Part shown: positions 12,701-27,700 of the stretch, one piece after another
Position numbering within the stretch: the stretch's first letter is position 1
How the letters are laid out: every line of letters begins with the position of its first letter
From: Pithys albifrons albifrons
Lineage: Eukaryota > Chordata > Aves > Passeriformes > Thamnophilidae
DNA length: 64,000 nt
NCBI RefSeq assembly: GCF_047495875.1
Contig: NC_092473.1
Span: 16,350,388 to 16,414,387 of the forward strand
Reading direction: 5' to 3'
Made by a program: the position numbers and the translations under genes
Notes under the pieces: model-generated
What the model saw: the letters and a program-made list of their open reading frames with translations, nothing else
What the model was told of the DNA's origin: nothing
The model's database searches: none

Positions 12701-15700
12701 AGGGGCCTGAATTCAGCTGCCCACACCCAAAATACCTGCCAGGCTGGCAGGGGTCCCCTGGGGCAGAACCGAGCTGGAGTTTCTCTGCTACAACACCAGA
12801 ACCTTGACACGAATCAACCGGGACCAAGGCCTTAAGTAAAAGTCAGCAGCACATTTTAAAACAAACTGTAAAAACAAGACTGAACAATCATTTGTTATAA
12901 TCAGCCCATTAACGAATAAAGAGGATAAAACTACTGAATTCCTTAAACCCAGCACTTTGCTTTTCACACAGTTGGCACAATGTCCTGCCCACTGTGCAGA
13001 ACTCCATGAGCTGCTCCTTGTCTTCACTGTCCCTCTCCCACAGGGACACAACCACTGGTTCAGCCGGGACACAGCAACTGGAATAATTGATAGAATGTTG
13101 CTTCCCAGTCAAATCAGCTCCCCAGACTCACCCTTCAGACAAAGCCTCCCCAGCACAGCTCCAGCCAGGGAAGGTACCAAAGGCAGGGCAGGTTCCTCTG
13201 AGACAGACAAAACCCTGAGCTGAGCCAGCTTTGCACTCTGTGATACCAGAACACTGAAAAACTGTCATTTTTAGTAAAATTGTTGTTTCTTTAAGCGAAT
13301 TTTCTTGTCTTTTCAAGACAGCAAATACTGTACTTGACATGAAATATGACAAGGAATATAAAAGCTGGTACCATTTTTTGTCTGGGGATGGCATAGCCAG
13401 AATAACTGCCTTAAATCACTGCAAACAAAAAACCCAACTGGTTTTACAGAGGAAAGACTGTATTATTTCTATTACAGACATGTTGATGACTTAGCTTTCT
13501 GTGGTATTTTTAAACTGTATTGCCTGTGCTCCCAATTGGCCTCTCCATGTTCTGTGGTGTAATTCCTTTCCTCTTCCCTTCCCTCTGGCCCAGCCCAGCC
13601 CAGTGTGCCACCCCGAGCAGGGTGGGCAGAGCTGCTCCCACACCGTGGGCTGAGAACTGGTCCCTTTACTTGGTCATTCTGTGGCTCTTTCTCACTTCCA
13701 GGCCATTAGTCTCTGTACATCTGGAAACAGCAGATGGGAATTCCTAAGATAAAAGTGTTTACCTTCCACAGGGAGTTTACATTTCCATGTATAAAACGAA
13801 GCAGCTCTACTAAACCAAACCCAGAGATTCAAAGAAAAATAAAAATTAAGCTTCAGCTGAACAGTATCTGAGACCTCACTGATCCTGCCCAACCCCAGGG
13901 CACCAGCCCTGGCCTCCAAGGCAGGTCAAAGCTACAGAGCAACAACAAGCCAAGGGGGAATGGCTTCCCATTGCCAGAGGGCAGGGTCAGATGGGATACT
14001 GGGAAGGAATTCTTGGCTGTGAGAGGATTGAGGCCCTGGCACAGGTTGCCCAGAGAAGCTGTGGCTGCCCCATCCCTGGAAGTGTCCAAGGCCAGGTTGG
14101 ACAGGGCTTGGAGCACCCTGGGCTGGTGGGAGGTGTCCCTGCCCATGGCAGGGGGTGGCACTGGATGGGATTTAAGGTCCCTTCCAACTCAGGTGATTCC
14201 AGGATTCCATGAAAGGCAAACCAGGAAGGAACAAGGGCAAACCTGACCTAAGAGCCATAAAACCGTGGCCGTTCCCAGCAGAACAAGTGACTCAGCTGAA
14301 GTGTCCCTGTGGAAACAGAAGCCCTGACTCACACTCTGCTGGGCGGCGGCGCTGGCAGAGGGGATGCCACGGGAGGGCAGCAACAAGTCCACGATCCTGA
14401 ACTCTGGAAAGGTTTCAGTGGAAGCAGGAGACATCCATTCAAAACATAAGAGAGAACTAAAGCCAGCCTTCCCTGCTGGGAGGTTTTTCCTCAAACAAAG
14501 CCTGTGTTTGTTACTAGGAGTAACCAGCTTAGCTCACTGGTGAGGTAACACCGAGCACCTTCGCGGGGCTGGCAGCACATCCTGCTGCTTTCCACACACA
14601 ATGGGCAGGACCTGCTGCCAGGAAAAATGGAAGAACCAGCAGCTCTGCTCCAAAACAAGGAATCCAGAATTAGGTGACAATTTGCCTTCAAAAAAATTTG
14701 CTTTTTTAACACTCACCAAGACAAATCTCATAGAAAATACAGCTTTGAGGTGCTTCAGGACCACCAGCTCACTCCTTCCCATCTGCCCTTGTGCTGATTT
14801 TTTGAAAGGAAGTCAGCACACCCAAGGTAAGTATCAATATTTTGAAGTGGTGTTAAAATGTTTAAAAATAACTCAGAGGAAACTGTCAAGTGACAGTCAC
14901 CAGTCACTTTCAGTACTGGTGTTTAGGGAACACCACACACAGCCAGTCACCAGCATGACTTTCAGTTTGCCTCCTACAGCCATTTTTTACCCAAATTAAC
15001 AACTAAATCTTCTGTATTAAAATTAATTTCATTGTAAATCTGGCGACACCAGATGCTTCAGAATGACAACAAAGGCTGCTGTTTTGCAGCTCACCCAGCA
15101 GCTGCAACTTCTGTGCTTCCAGTCCTTTAGAAGGGCTTTAAAAGAGGAGCATCACCTCCAAGGCACCAAAATATTTCAGTGATCCAGACATCTCAGAGCT
15201 GCAAAGCTACAATTTCAGCCTTAGTAATGGGTAAAGATTTCTGCTCCTTTGTCTTCCTTCTTCATTTTCCCCAGAGTTCTCCCATCAAGCAGTGCTTGGT
15301 CACTCAGTATGAAGGCTGCAGCTTTGATCTCTCCTGAGTCTCAGCCGTGGATGTGGCAGCTCCGAGTGTCGGCTCTAATGAAAGGCAGAACAGGCTTCAG
15401 GGGAAAACCATCTTGGAAGGAAGGAGGAATGTTCCTGTGCAGGGCAGGGAAACCCATGACAGACTGTTCACATCAGCAGATCTGAAATTCCTGCCCTGGT
15501 GAAACAGATCCAAGGCTCCTCTCCAGGCGAGGCAGTGAATTTATCTCTTTAGAACAACCACAGCCTGAGCCAAATCCTATTTTGGGGCCACTCGCTCAGG
15601 GCCCAGCTCTGCAGCAGGACCTGCACAGCCTTCTCATGGAACCAGCACATGGCAGGGGGTTCAATGTCACAGTGAGAACTGCACCAAACACGGGGAGGTT

Positions 15701-18700
15701 TAACAAAACCAACATTCACACAGTCAAGTTGAGGTTTCAAACTTCAGTAGCAAATTCCGAGCCACAGCACTGCAAATTTGAGATGCATTTAAGTTGGACT
15801 TTCCATATGACAAACATACAATTGTGGTTTAAATGCAGAACCACATTTAAAGCAGTTTTGTTTGAGGGAGGAAGTGCTGTTTCAGTGAGCAGCCTGATCA
15901 ATCTGACAGCTTGTAAACTTCTGGGTACAAATAAAAATTTGCAGTTCGGTGCTTCGACTGAACTCCTGTCCCAGCAAATCAGACCCTGATTTACAAAGTC
16001 GTAGCTATTAAAGCTCTCCCCTTCTTCTTTTTGACTTTAAAAAACCCAAACCTTTCCTCCCAGTGTCTGTCAGACCAATGTAACAATGTGGCTTCTTTAA
16101 AAAAGTACATTTGATTTGTGAAAGTATTAACAGCTTCCAAAGAAAGGCAAAGTGCTGCTGCAGGGGATTAACATTCTAACTGCTTAAACCCAGACAGGAT
16201 GAAATCTGCAGTGGTCTCGTGTTTTGTTTCCCAATGTGAAAACTTCTATGACAAGCTGTCATAAATTAGTGATAAAAACCCTTGAAGACAAAGCTAAGCT
16301 ACACCAGAAGCATTCTAAGCTTATCATATCATATCATACTGTATTTTCTATGCCTTCTTTACCCCCTTAAGTATTACACAAACCATTTCTCATGCTACAC
16401 TCTACTACAGAACTTGAGCTTTCCAAATATGACAGTTTATTAATATAATTTATTTTAAAAATGCATACAAAGACCCCCACACCATACCTTGGTAAATAAT
16501 TGGTTTTAATATTTAACTGCCTGGTATTCATTTAGAGAGTTTATTTTCACACCAGGCCTTTCCCTTGTGAGCAAGCAAAATTTTTTAATCATGCAAAATC
16601 ATGGGTACAATTTTGACAGAGGACACAGTCGAGCAGAAAGTAACTTCAGTAATTACTGAATTATTCTTTATTCTCAGGTGTAGTTTTACAACCCCTGTGT
16701 GCCAAGACAACCACAGCTGATGCCAAAATGGGGATTCCTCCATCACTTTGTGCTCTGGCCATGCTCAGGGCACAACTCGAGGTGAAATGGTGGAATTTAA
16801 CTTGGGCAGCAGCAGCAGCAAGAACTCACCCTGCAGCTCCCTCCTCCCTGGGCTGCCCCTCCAGGGCTGCCCACCTTGTCCCTCCTCAGCCCAGATCTGG
16901 GCCAGCTCCAGCCACCACCACATCAAAGCCCTGGAGAGGAGCAAATCTTGAATTCCACCTCACACAATTCCCTGAAACATTTCTGCTCTCAGGAGCCCTG
17001 CCTGGAGCATCCTTCCCCCAAACTTCAGGGGCTGGTCCTTCCCCCAAACTTCAGGGGCTGGTCCTTCCCCCAAACTTCAGGGGCTGGTCCTTCCCCCACA
17101 CTTCAGGGGCTGGTCCTCACACCCCTCCCCTGCAGCAGCAGCAGCTCAGACTGGAATCAGATGCAGTAATAAAAGAAACTGGTTCCCTGTTGTCTGGGCC
17201 CTCTCCGTGGCCAGTCCAAGGCAAGGGAGGTGGGACCAGCACAGGCTGGGCAGGAACGGTGGAAACCTGCCCCTTTCAGCACCAGCAGCTACTTAAAAAT
17301 CAGCTTAACCTGATCATGAAACTGCAGCCTGGGGCCAACATTCCACCAGCACGAGGTGACACCAGCTGGCAGAGCTGCTGACAGAAGTGGCTCCGTGTCC
17401 CTGAGCACACCCACCAGGCAGCACCTCACACTGACCTGGCTCAACACTCGCCTTGTTGGAATTTTCAGGGACCAGAGGTGCAAGCACAAGGGACCAGAAC
17501 AAGTGGAAGGGCAGCTCAGGAACCAGGGCTTGGCAGCAATCTGGGCACTGCTGCAAAGCCTGACACACGTGCAGGTCTGCCCAGAGCTGAGGCAGCCGCT
17601 GATGCCTCTGGATAACAGGACAGCTCAGGGAGCCTCTCCATGTGGGTTTGGCAGCTTTCACATTTCAGTGCAGTCCAGACCCCTTGCCAAACCACCTGCT
17701 GACAGGAGAACTGCTCCATGTTTAAGAAGGGAATAAATAAACCCCACCAAAATACTCTGCAGACACCTCCTGAACTTCCAAACGGCACCTTACTTTCCAC
17801 TTTAGCCACAGAATAGGTGGATTGCAACCAGCTCAAGGCATTATTTCCTTACCCTGCATCGTCAGTCCCTGGAAAAGACTCCAAGGAGCAGCACTGCCTT
17901 TTGCAGACATGTCTGAATAGGAAAAATATGCACTGAAGGAATGAGCAAAATACACTGAACTGCTAAAAACATCCTAGATGTGTTTTGCATATTTGTTTGG
18001 CTTTTTGCACTTCATGGGTAAAGGAGGAATGACATGGAAATGACCAAGGGTAAGAACAGATTAGGTATTAGGAAGAAATTCTTCCCTGTGAGGGTGGGCA
18101 GGCCCTGGCACAGGTTGCCCAGAGAGACTGTGGCTGCCACACCTCGGGAAGTGCCCAAGGCCAGTTTGGATGGAGCTTGGAGCAACCTGGGATAGTTGAA
18201 GGAGTTGAGGTTGGGACTGGATGGTCTGTAAGGCCCTTTCCAACACAAACCACTCCAGCATTCAATGACTTCAGCCACATGTTGCATGACAGGCAAAAAA
18301 CTCCAGTCCAGAAACGACCATTTCACCAAAGGTAGCTCTGCTCTAATTTAATGTACTGCCTGGTCAGGTCTATTTTAAGTCTGGGGATTCACAAAACTGG
18401 CAAGAGAAAGCCTTGGAAAAGGAACTAAACTTAATCAACACAAGAAGCAAAACGGGGAAACGCAGAAAAGGCAGAACAACGAAGCAGGAATAGAAAGTCA
18501 GGCTGCAAAAAGGAGCTGGAAGCTTTGAAACAACAGCAAAAAGACTACAAAGGAATTCAGGGACCTGAAGTTATATAAACCCAAGTGCTAGGCTAGTAAC
18601 AAACCAGGGATTACTCCCTATGCCCATGATTTCCCAACAGAGCCTTTGCACTGATTTCCTGAGCATGGCCATGATTAACAATTAATGGCTGAGCCCTTGA

Positions 18701-21700
18701 TTGTGTTTCAGCGCCAGGAAGGCAGGTCTGTGCCCAGCCCCGCGCGGAGCAGACTCAGCCCGTTCCCGGGAGCACAGCCTGGACTCAGCTGCCTGTTTTT
18801 GTGTTGCTTGGACACAGCAAACACAGAGCACATGAACAACATGCAGAGCTGTGCCATTCCCACCCTGCCACGAGGCTTTCTGCACTTCCAGCATGAAACT
18901 AAAAGTTACCTCCATCACTGGATTTCAGAGAAGGAAACAGAAGCCTCGCACTAATCAAGGTTCATTATCCTGCACTTCACACACGCTTGGACTTGCTGTT
19001 ACAAAACCAGGATTACTTTATCCTACTGTTCCATTCCCATAAAAAACAGCAGCTCAGAACACTTAATCTGCGTGTTAAATCCCCTTGCAGCAGGGCAGAC
19101 CAGCTGAATGCTCACCCTAAACACAAGCTGCAAGTTCAGCTCAAATGCTGATTCCTCTGCACAAGAACCCATCTTTCTAGTTCCATTTTCTACAGAAAAC
19201 AGAACTTTTAATCAGGGCATTGACGTTTCCTAACAACTGATTTATAATTAAATTATAGATGCCAAAAGTCTGCACTTGAGTAACTGCTGTAATTTCCACA
19301 GCCATGTCCCAGCTGTGACTTTCCAACCTGCCTGCAGGACAATTTATCTTCTAAGAAAGGGCTGATCTTTGAAATTCAGTTTTCTGTCACTGGCTAAAGT
19401 AGCTTTTTGTAGCCTTAAAATTGTTTCACCAGGGATTTGTGTACCTGTGTGTCCAAGACTGTTACCAGCTCTCAGCAGTGACCTGCCCTGTCTGTGCCAC
19501 ACTCAGCTGTACAGACTTGGCCACTCTGCACCTCAGTGGCTGCAGATCCCTTGGCTCTTTGACTCACTCCACTGCAGGCACTCCAGGATGTTCCTGTCAC
19601 ACTGCAATGCAATTAACTTCACCACAAAACAATCCCTGTCAGGGAAAAAAGGCTCCACCTCACCGAGAGAAGCATTTGTGACCTCACCCAGCTGGCCCAG
19701 GAGCACAGAGTCGTTTCCTGGTCAGAGGCAGCACTGGCCAAGCAAAGACACGTTGATTAACCAACTCCCCTATTGATCAGCCATGGAACAGCAACTGAAA
19801 ACCCAAAGCTTTTAGGGCTATTTAGTTCCCAAGGCATAAATTTGAACCAAAATCACAGAATCAGGGAATGGGTTGGGTTGGAAGGATCTTAAAGATCACC
19901 CAGTCTCACCCCCTGCCATGGGCAGGGACACCTCCCACCAGCCCAGGGTGCTCCAAGCCCTGTCCAACCTGGCCTTGGACACTCCCAGGGATGGGGCAGC
20001 CACAGCTTCTCTGGGCACCTGTGCCAGGGCCTCAGCTGACTCACAGCCAAGAATTTCTAAATTTCCCCTCTTTCAGCTGGAACCCATTAACTCCTTGTCC
20101 TGTCACTACAGCTCCTGATGAACTGATCTAATTAAAACAAGCTAATCCAGCCAATAAAGCAATGCTGTAGCTAAAAGCTATACCCCAAAGTTCCCTGGTT
20201 TTCCTTGTCTGGACACCCAGTGCTGCTTGAGGTGTGACAGTGTCAGCAAGTATCCAACTCAGCCTTCAAGACTGGTACTTACAACGATCCAACAACCCTG
20301 AAAACCGAGGGAATTGAGCACAGTTAAAATCACTCGATCTGTCACCACCAATGGCTGCAAAGGCTCTTGGTTCTGAATGACCAAAATCAGATTTCCTTCC
20401 CCAGTGTAACTGGTGTTGAATTAAACTCTCACAGGTTTCAGATCAGAGCTGTGCTATGGCCAACTGCTGCCTCAGGTCAGGCCTATGGCCACAAGATGTT
20501 TTAAAGCTTGAGATTCTCCTAAAATGCCAAAAAATTGAGCTATTTCACTTAAATTACAAACCCTTTCTTCCTGGAAACTGTGCACAATATTAGAAAACAT
20601 TTCTAACACACTAAGACACTTGTTATTTAACCCCATGCTGAAAGGATCCTGTTATTTGGCATTTCATCAGCGCTAATACAATGACCTCTAAAGAGCAGCT
20701 CTGGCTGTGGATCCACTCCCATTACCTAAAAATACCAGGCAAGTGTCTAAGAAATACATTTGCTTCCATCAATACCCAGAGTATCCCATTACAGCATCAA
20801 GCTGAAACAGCCTGTTATGTCACTGCTGCCTATTTTAGCAGACCAAATCATAACCATTTCAAGACTGTGACCCTGGGCATAACTTGGTATTAAAATTATT
20901 TGCTCAGAAGATCCACCATCAGATCAAGTTATAATCAAGGAATCACAGTTTCATCCCCAGCGGTGAGGATTATTTTGTTTATATGAATAAATATCAGGAG
21001 GAAAAAAGGCAGCTCCTGAACCTTCAGCTGAGCCACTGCAACTAAAGCAGCTTCAGGTGGATTTTTAGCTCCCCTATTCTGCTGTTATGTCAGACACCAA
21101 ACCCTCCACTCTGGACACACCTCACCCCTTGGACAATACCCTTTCCTACTCTTCCAGCTCCCTGTGCTTCCCCCCAGCAGCTCTGCAGGTCTGGCCAGCA
21201 ATGGTGACTCCGGCTCCGGTTCCGTGCTATGACACCAGCTCGGTGTGCCAGGGTGGGCACAACCCTTCCTGCTGCCCCAGACCCTCCAAACCTCCTGAAA
21301 GCACCTGAGAAACACCTGCACAGGAAAATGACACTTTAGTCGTCACTTTCAGGCAGTGCAGATGGTGCTTTCCTGAGCCAGGTGCTCCCTTTATCCCTGT
21401 CACACTGTCCTGACCTTCCGGGAACAGGAAGAGCCCAGGCTGAGCCAGCCAGGACAGACCCACCCGTGTCTGCATGTCAGTATTTTATCAGTCCTCTCAG
21501 CTGCTTCATCGAGCAGCAGCTCCAACAGAGCCAAAGGAGCAGAGGACATGCAAGCAAGAGGGCAAATAATATTTCCCAAATCCCTGAGTTTGGAATCTTT
21601 TCATTTGTTTTTCTGCAACAAAAATCTCAAGTATTTTCCCACTGCCCACTCAGCACTTGACACACAAGCCGGACACAAAGTTATATAATAACTTTTTTCT

Positions 21701-24700
21701 TCTGACCAACAGGCTTTAGTTGGTTCCCTGGAATTCACAATATTTTATCAAGGTATCTTCAAGTCAACAAAATTTAATTTGTTGGAAGAGAAGGCTCTGG
21801 AGTGACCCAACTGTGACCTTCCAGTACCTGTAGGGGCCAACAAGAAACATGGAGGGACTCTGGACAGGGCCTGGAGTGACAGGACAAGGAGGAATGGCTT
21901 CCCACTGACAGGGCAGGGTCAGATGGAATTTGGGGAAGACTTGGTGCTCCCAGAAGCCACCCCTGGCTCAGAGCTGGATCTATGAGGACACATGTGGGAA
22001 ACGCCACCCACGGGATACCTGAGCCCCACACCCTTCCCACGTCACCGCCCCTGGACAAGGGCAAGGCATTCCCAGGGTTTCATGTGGTCTGGAAGTGGAT
22101 CACAAGCAACGAGGCTTTTAAACCGAGGGCTGAGTAAATCCTTACTCATTGATTTAGAACCTGTTGCTGACCTTGTAAGGGCACAAGTTCTGAAGAGAAA
22201 GAAGTTTCTTAAAACCACAGTGTAATTTTTTAAGTTTTTAATCTTCAGAATTCTTAATTACCTGGTCTTCAAACATGAGACCATCTTGGTCCCTGAGGAA
22301 TTAGGAGATCCTGATGAGCTGATTGCCTTCACAACACTGAGAGGGATCACCACAAATAGGCCAGAACACCGTGCTCTGTGTTGTGTTCACAGCCCCTCAC
22401 CCAGAGGGGGTTCCAGCACAGCCACCCAGCTGCTCACAGACACAGCAGTGCAGCCTCAGGCCTCCCCAGCTCTCCAAGCCACTGCAAAGTCCTCACCTTG
22501 GGCAAACCCAGGTGAGTTTTCCATTGGCCTCAGCAATCTGCTTTGAAGGGGACATTAATCCGGGGGATTAACAGACACACAGAATTCAATCTAGACCACA
22601 GCCTGGTCCCAATTTATATGTTTAGGTATTATTTATGTAATCTGTGATTTATATAATTTGTGACTGCAATAATAAAGTCCCCAACACCCCAGTTGGTGCC
22701 AAGTCTCCCCACAAGTGAACACACAATGGCTGCATGTTTTTCTACAATTGGCAGCTTGTCCTGGTAGAAAAACCCGATTGCTGAGCTGGACAACCCATGA
22801 CATTGTGCCAGAGCTCCCCAAAGGGGGCAGGAAACAGATAAACACACGGATAGCAGAGGCTGTGTTGGTCCTGCTGAGGCTGAGCAGCACTGACTGGGTG
22901 GCTGAGCCCTTTCCTTGCTCCCTCTGGGATGGAAATGCCACTTTGCCCAGTTTTGTGTCCCTGCAGAGCCCGCAGTGCCCTGGCAGTGCCCGGGGCTTTG
23001 CCCACCTGCAGCTGGGGGTCCCAGCCCCTTCACTCACACACAGCTCCCACCCCACGCCCGGCCTGTCCAGCAGCCAAACTCCCTGCAGATGTTTATTCAG
23101 ACGGGGATTCCTGGGCTGGTATCCCTGAACTCACAGCCCCTTCATTCCCAGCAGTGCCCGACCTGCAGCCCCAATCCTGCCCTGCTCACAACACCCCTCC
23201 CCAGATTCAACCCACCGGGTGCTTCAAACCCATCCCTGACCTGAGCTGCCAGCCAGAGATCTCATGCAATCTTCTAATGAAAGAGATCTGGAACTTCATT
23301 TGGAGATAAACAGGAAATGCTTAAGATAACGATTATAAACACTGAAACAAGATTTTTCTTTTCAGATGGAGACAAATGCCCATCTAAAGCCCAAGCACAA
23401 AGCAGACTCTCCCCCTGGCTATAAATATTTCATATTTTAATGCTGTTTACCACTTTTTCAAATATATTTGCCAAAGGCAACAAGCCCTGCAAGTAAATAG
23501 CACTTTGCAAATTTAACTTCTTTTAAAGAATGTTTGGGCGAGCCAGAAGTTTTCAAACACTGGGGTCATGTTACTTTTTTTTTCCACACAAGAACAACAT
23601 TAAAGAAGAATTTCTCTGATATTAAATGGCACTGTAGGGTTAATATTACACTGATGGAAGTATTTTGAACCTAACAGAGATGAGTGCATTCCTGTTTTAC
23701 CAGCCTGGATGCTTCAAAAGGCAAGTTTCAACAAAAAATGAAGAGGTAAAAGAACTTCCTTAAGTAATAATTCACAGACTGATTCTGGGAAAGACTAGAA
23801 TCAATGGATAATGCTTCAGCAGGAAAAGAAAAGGAATGGTTTGGACCATCCACCTTTTTCCATGAAGTATTACTAGAAGTTATTGCTTTCCAGCAGGTTT
23901 TCCCTGAACAGATAAATGGAGGCAGCTCCTCACTGGACAATATTCCAATAACACAACTTGGCATTTTAACATAACTTGCTTTAATGTCATAATTATGTTA
24001 CAACTACTTCAATTCCAGCTCAAGACTTACACACTGCCAAGTGACTTGAAGAAACACTAAATATAGATCAGCACAGAAACTTTGATGCAGGACATGAGCT
24101 ATTAAAAGGCATGTTCCAAAACTCTGGGTGAGTCACAGGAATGCCATGAGTACAGGCCCTGGAAAAACCTATTTGTACACAAGGAGTTGTTATTTGAACA
24201 GTGGGAAACAGGCACAAAAGTGATGGTAAGTCAGCTTCTTGCATAAACCCAGAGCTTTCTGAGGCAGTTTGTGGTCTTTTCCAGATTTCTAATTAGTCAG
24301 AACTGCCTGTCCCTGGTTTAAATTACTGCAAGAGCCTCGGGGCAGATCAAGTATCTCTCCCAGTAAAGGCAGTAAGAATATCCACCTGTCTGATCTTGGG
24401 TGACTTCACTAGACCTAAACCAGTTGTCTGGAATCATTTTTAATCTGAATGGTACTCTGGTGATTGCACCTAAAAGATGGGAGAAGGACCTGATGGCACC
24501 ACCAGCAGCAGTTGGTCCCCAGAGCCCGCGAGGCCCAACACGGGTGGGGCTGTCACAGCTGGAATGTCATAAATTACCAACCTGAGTCTGACAGCAAACA
24601 GCACAATCCAGACCCCTCCGTGGGCTCATTCCTCATGGAAATGACTCAGCTATGCAGTTCAAATGCTCGTTAGTGTATCAGTGCAAAGCTTTGATGACAA

Positions 24701-27700
24701 CAGTTCTGAAGGTTTATTTTCATTAGGGATGACTGAGGCTTTAAAGGAGAATATTCCCAAGCTTCTAATCAAATGTGTCTCCTTTGTAATTTATAAAAGG
24801 GTATGAAAACTAAGACGAGCACTCATAGATATCTTAAGAATTACCTTGTTGACATCACACATCATATAATTATTTTAATTTCTAACCTAACACTCAGCTG
24901 CTCTGCTGAGGATCTGCTCAGGGAGCATCCCAGAGAATCCCAGCTCTGAGACAGCCCGTACAGAACCCAGGCCACAACTCCCACTGCCCAGGGCCCCTGC
25001 CCAGGCCAGGCACACACAGCTGTTCTCACTGGGCATGAGCCTTGGGCCTCAGAGGAGGGGAAGGTTTAGAGGAATTAGTACATAAATCCCATTAAAAGCA
25101 ATCCCAGCACGTGGCCTCTATGGAATCCCAGGGCACCTGAAATTCATCAAGTTCAGAATTAAGGTTACCCCTTTCTTTTCCACTCCCTCCTCAGTTTATT
25201 TTTTTAAGCCTAACTAAAACTCCCAAGCTGTTTCCAGCTGGATTTGGGATGTAGCTCCAGAGAAGGCGAGCTCTGGGCTCCTTCCTCTGGGTGATCAGCT
25301 GTGTGCCTGTCCTTGGGCAAGGTGCCACTTTATTCCCATCCATTAATTCAGCTCGTGTGGAACTAATGATTTCCTGGCAAGGCCTCCTCTGCTCACCTGC
25401 ACAGCCCAGCCCTGCTTTTTGGGAATTATCCAGGCTGGATCAGAGAGCCTCCATGAGCACCAACACACGCCAGGATTCACAGGCCACCACTCTAGCCAGG
25501 GCTGCCCTAAGAACATCGTGATGCCACCTCCAGCAACAGCTTCTGGCCCAGACCCTGACAGTGACTGATATTTCACTTTTTAGGTTTCCCAGAGCTCAAT
25601 GCTCCCCTCAGCAGCACTCACACCAAATCTGGCAGATACACAAAGTATCACATCCTCAGCAGCAGACTGAACACTTGTCTTAAGGCAGACAACAACATCC
25701 ATGAGACAATTTCTGCAAAACATTTAACACATCTATTAATTATTGTGGAATCCTGTTCCACTCAGCTAATCCCCTCTTTAATTAGTTTCCTACATGTATT
25801 TCACAACTGCCTATAATCCTATAGGAAGCCTATCCATGGACTCACAGCCTTCCCATAAACACCATTCCCTGGCTTTCCTGGAGCTCTTGCCCATCTTTTC
25901 TCATTTTCCACACTAAGGTGTTACTTCTCTGATTCCAAATCACATATTCAGGATCCAAGGCCAAAGATGCCAAGCTTGGAAGCTGGCTAGGGAGAAGGGC
26001 AGTGTCACTGCTGCCTCCAACCCTGAACTATTCCAACCATCTCATTAAAGAGAACAAGATCAGGCAGAGCTGCCTTGCTGACCTCATGGTGAAGTGTCTG
26101 CTCTCCCCACACCCCAACTGTGAGGGGAAAACCTCTGAAGGGGGGAAAAGCAAAGCAGGAGGAGACACCCCTTCCAAACACACCACCAGGAAACACAACA
26201 GCCAGTCAGAGACCAGCCCAGAAGCAGCAGGTGACATCAGGGGGACATCCCAGGGAGGGGACAGCTCCCACAGCATCCCCAAGCACCCCAGGTGAGGGGG
26301 ATGTGACCCCCCGTGCAGACCCCAAACTGCTCCTCCAAACTCTGCTTCTCTCATGGAGCAGCTTCTTCCCCTACAGGACCCCACAAGGGCATCTGGGCCA
26401 CCACCTCCTCCTTAAGCATTTACAGAACCAGAGGGTCCTTCTGACCCAGGGCTTGTCTCCTCATTCTGTCCCAGAATCAAGAGCTAATAAATGAGTTCAG
26501 CAACTCAATACAACATATAATATTGTCAGCAGGATCCTGCTGAATGCCTGTTGCACCTTCCACGAGTCCTGCAGTGCCTCTCAAACCAAATTTAAAAGCC
26601 TCAGCCCTGATATCTGCAAGAGAAACCAGTTAAAATCTGTCCCCACTACATGATTTTATTTGGGAAATGAAACAAGACCCTGACAACTACAGGAATGCTT
26701 GACTAGCACATGAAACATGGAGGTGAGCAATATGAAATATTCACAATTAATTAATATCAAGCTTATAAAAACAAGTGAAGCAGAGTAATTTTTAAAAGTT
26801 TAAAATGAGAAACATGGCCAACATTGTCTGTATTTTAATGAACCCAGGAACCCCCCTGTGCATGCCCAGACTCCCAGGGCACCCCAGACTCCCTGGCACA
26901 GGAGTGAGCAAGAACCTGCCCAGACACCACACCCCAAGCACCCCACGGTGCCCCAGCCCTGTCCTGCCCATGGCCAAAGGTCACTGCCAACCTCCCCACT
27001 GCTCCACTTTTAATGTGGATTTTCCCCTGGAAGCAGAAAGCACCTCAAGCTGTTGATCCTGCTCAGTACAACCCAGATTACTCAAAATTCCACTTGGGAT
27101 TTGGAGCTGTGAGGCTGACACATGGAAACAGGGAATGCCAACAATCCCTCCAACAGCACAAAAATATCCATTAACTGATATGGAATGAGAGGACACGGGG
27201 TTGGCTGGGAAGTTGTTCCCTTTTTCATAGCAAAACAGATTATTAAAAATCAACTCCCTGGGCTTTATCAGCTGACACACCTGCCCTGGTTTGTGTGGGC
27301 CCCGAGGAAAATAAACTCCCTGTTAAGGGAGTTACTGGAGAGGAGGCCACCAAAATATACTCAGATAATAAGTGAGTTTATAGTCTCAGTATCAGTACAG
27401 ACTTTCAGTTTGTACTCTCAGTTTAGATACAAACTTTCAGAATAAATCTTTAGTAAAAGCAGAGAGAAGTTTCTGAGGAGAACCCCTGACTCCTGCCAGC
27501 CCCCCAGGGCAGTGCCATGTGCATGCCCAGCCCTCGGCACAGCCGGGGGGCCGCAGAGCCCCCCGAGAGCGGGCACAGATTTGTTATTTCACAGCGCCGG
27601 GTCCTGCCCGGCTCCGACAGCTGCAAATCGGCGGCGACTGTACCGGGGGCTCCTGTTACTTTTGTTACCGTGAGGTCCTGGGGGAGGCACTGCCCGGAGT

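Noticed and set aside
19868..20131. Repeated ORFs encoding HPLPWAGTPPTSPGCSKPC-like peptides at many places
   Set aside because: These are translations of CR1 3' ends, not a gene family. The same peptide appears wherever a CR1 tail occurs.
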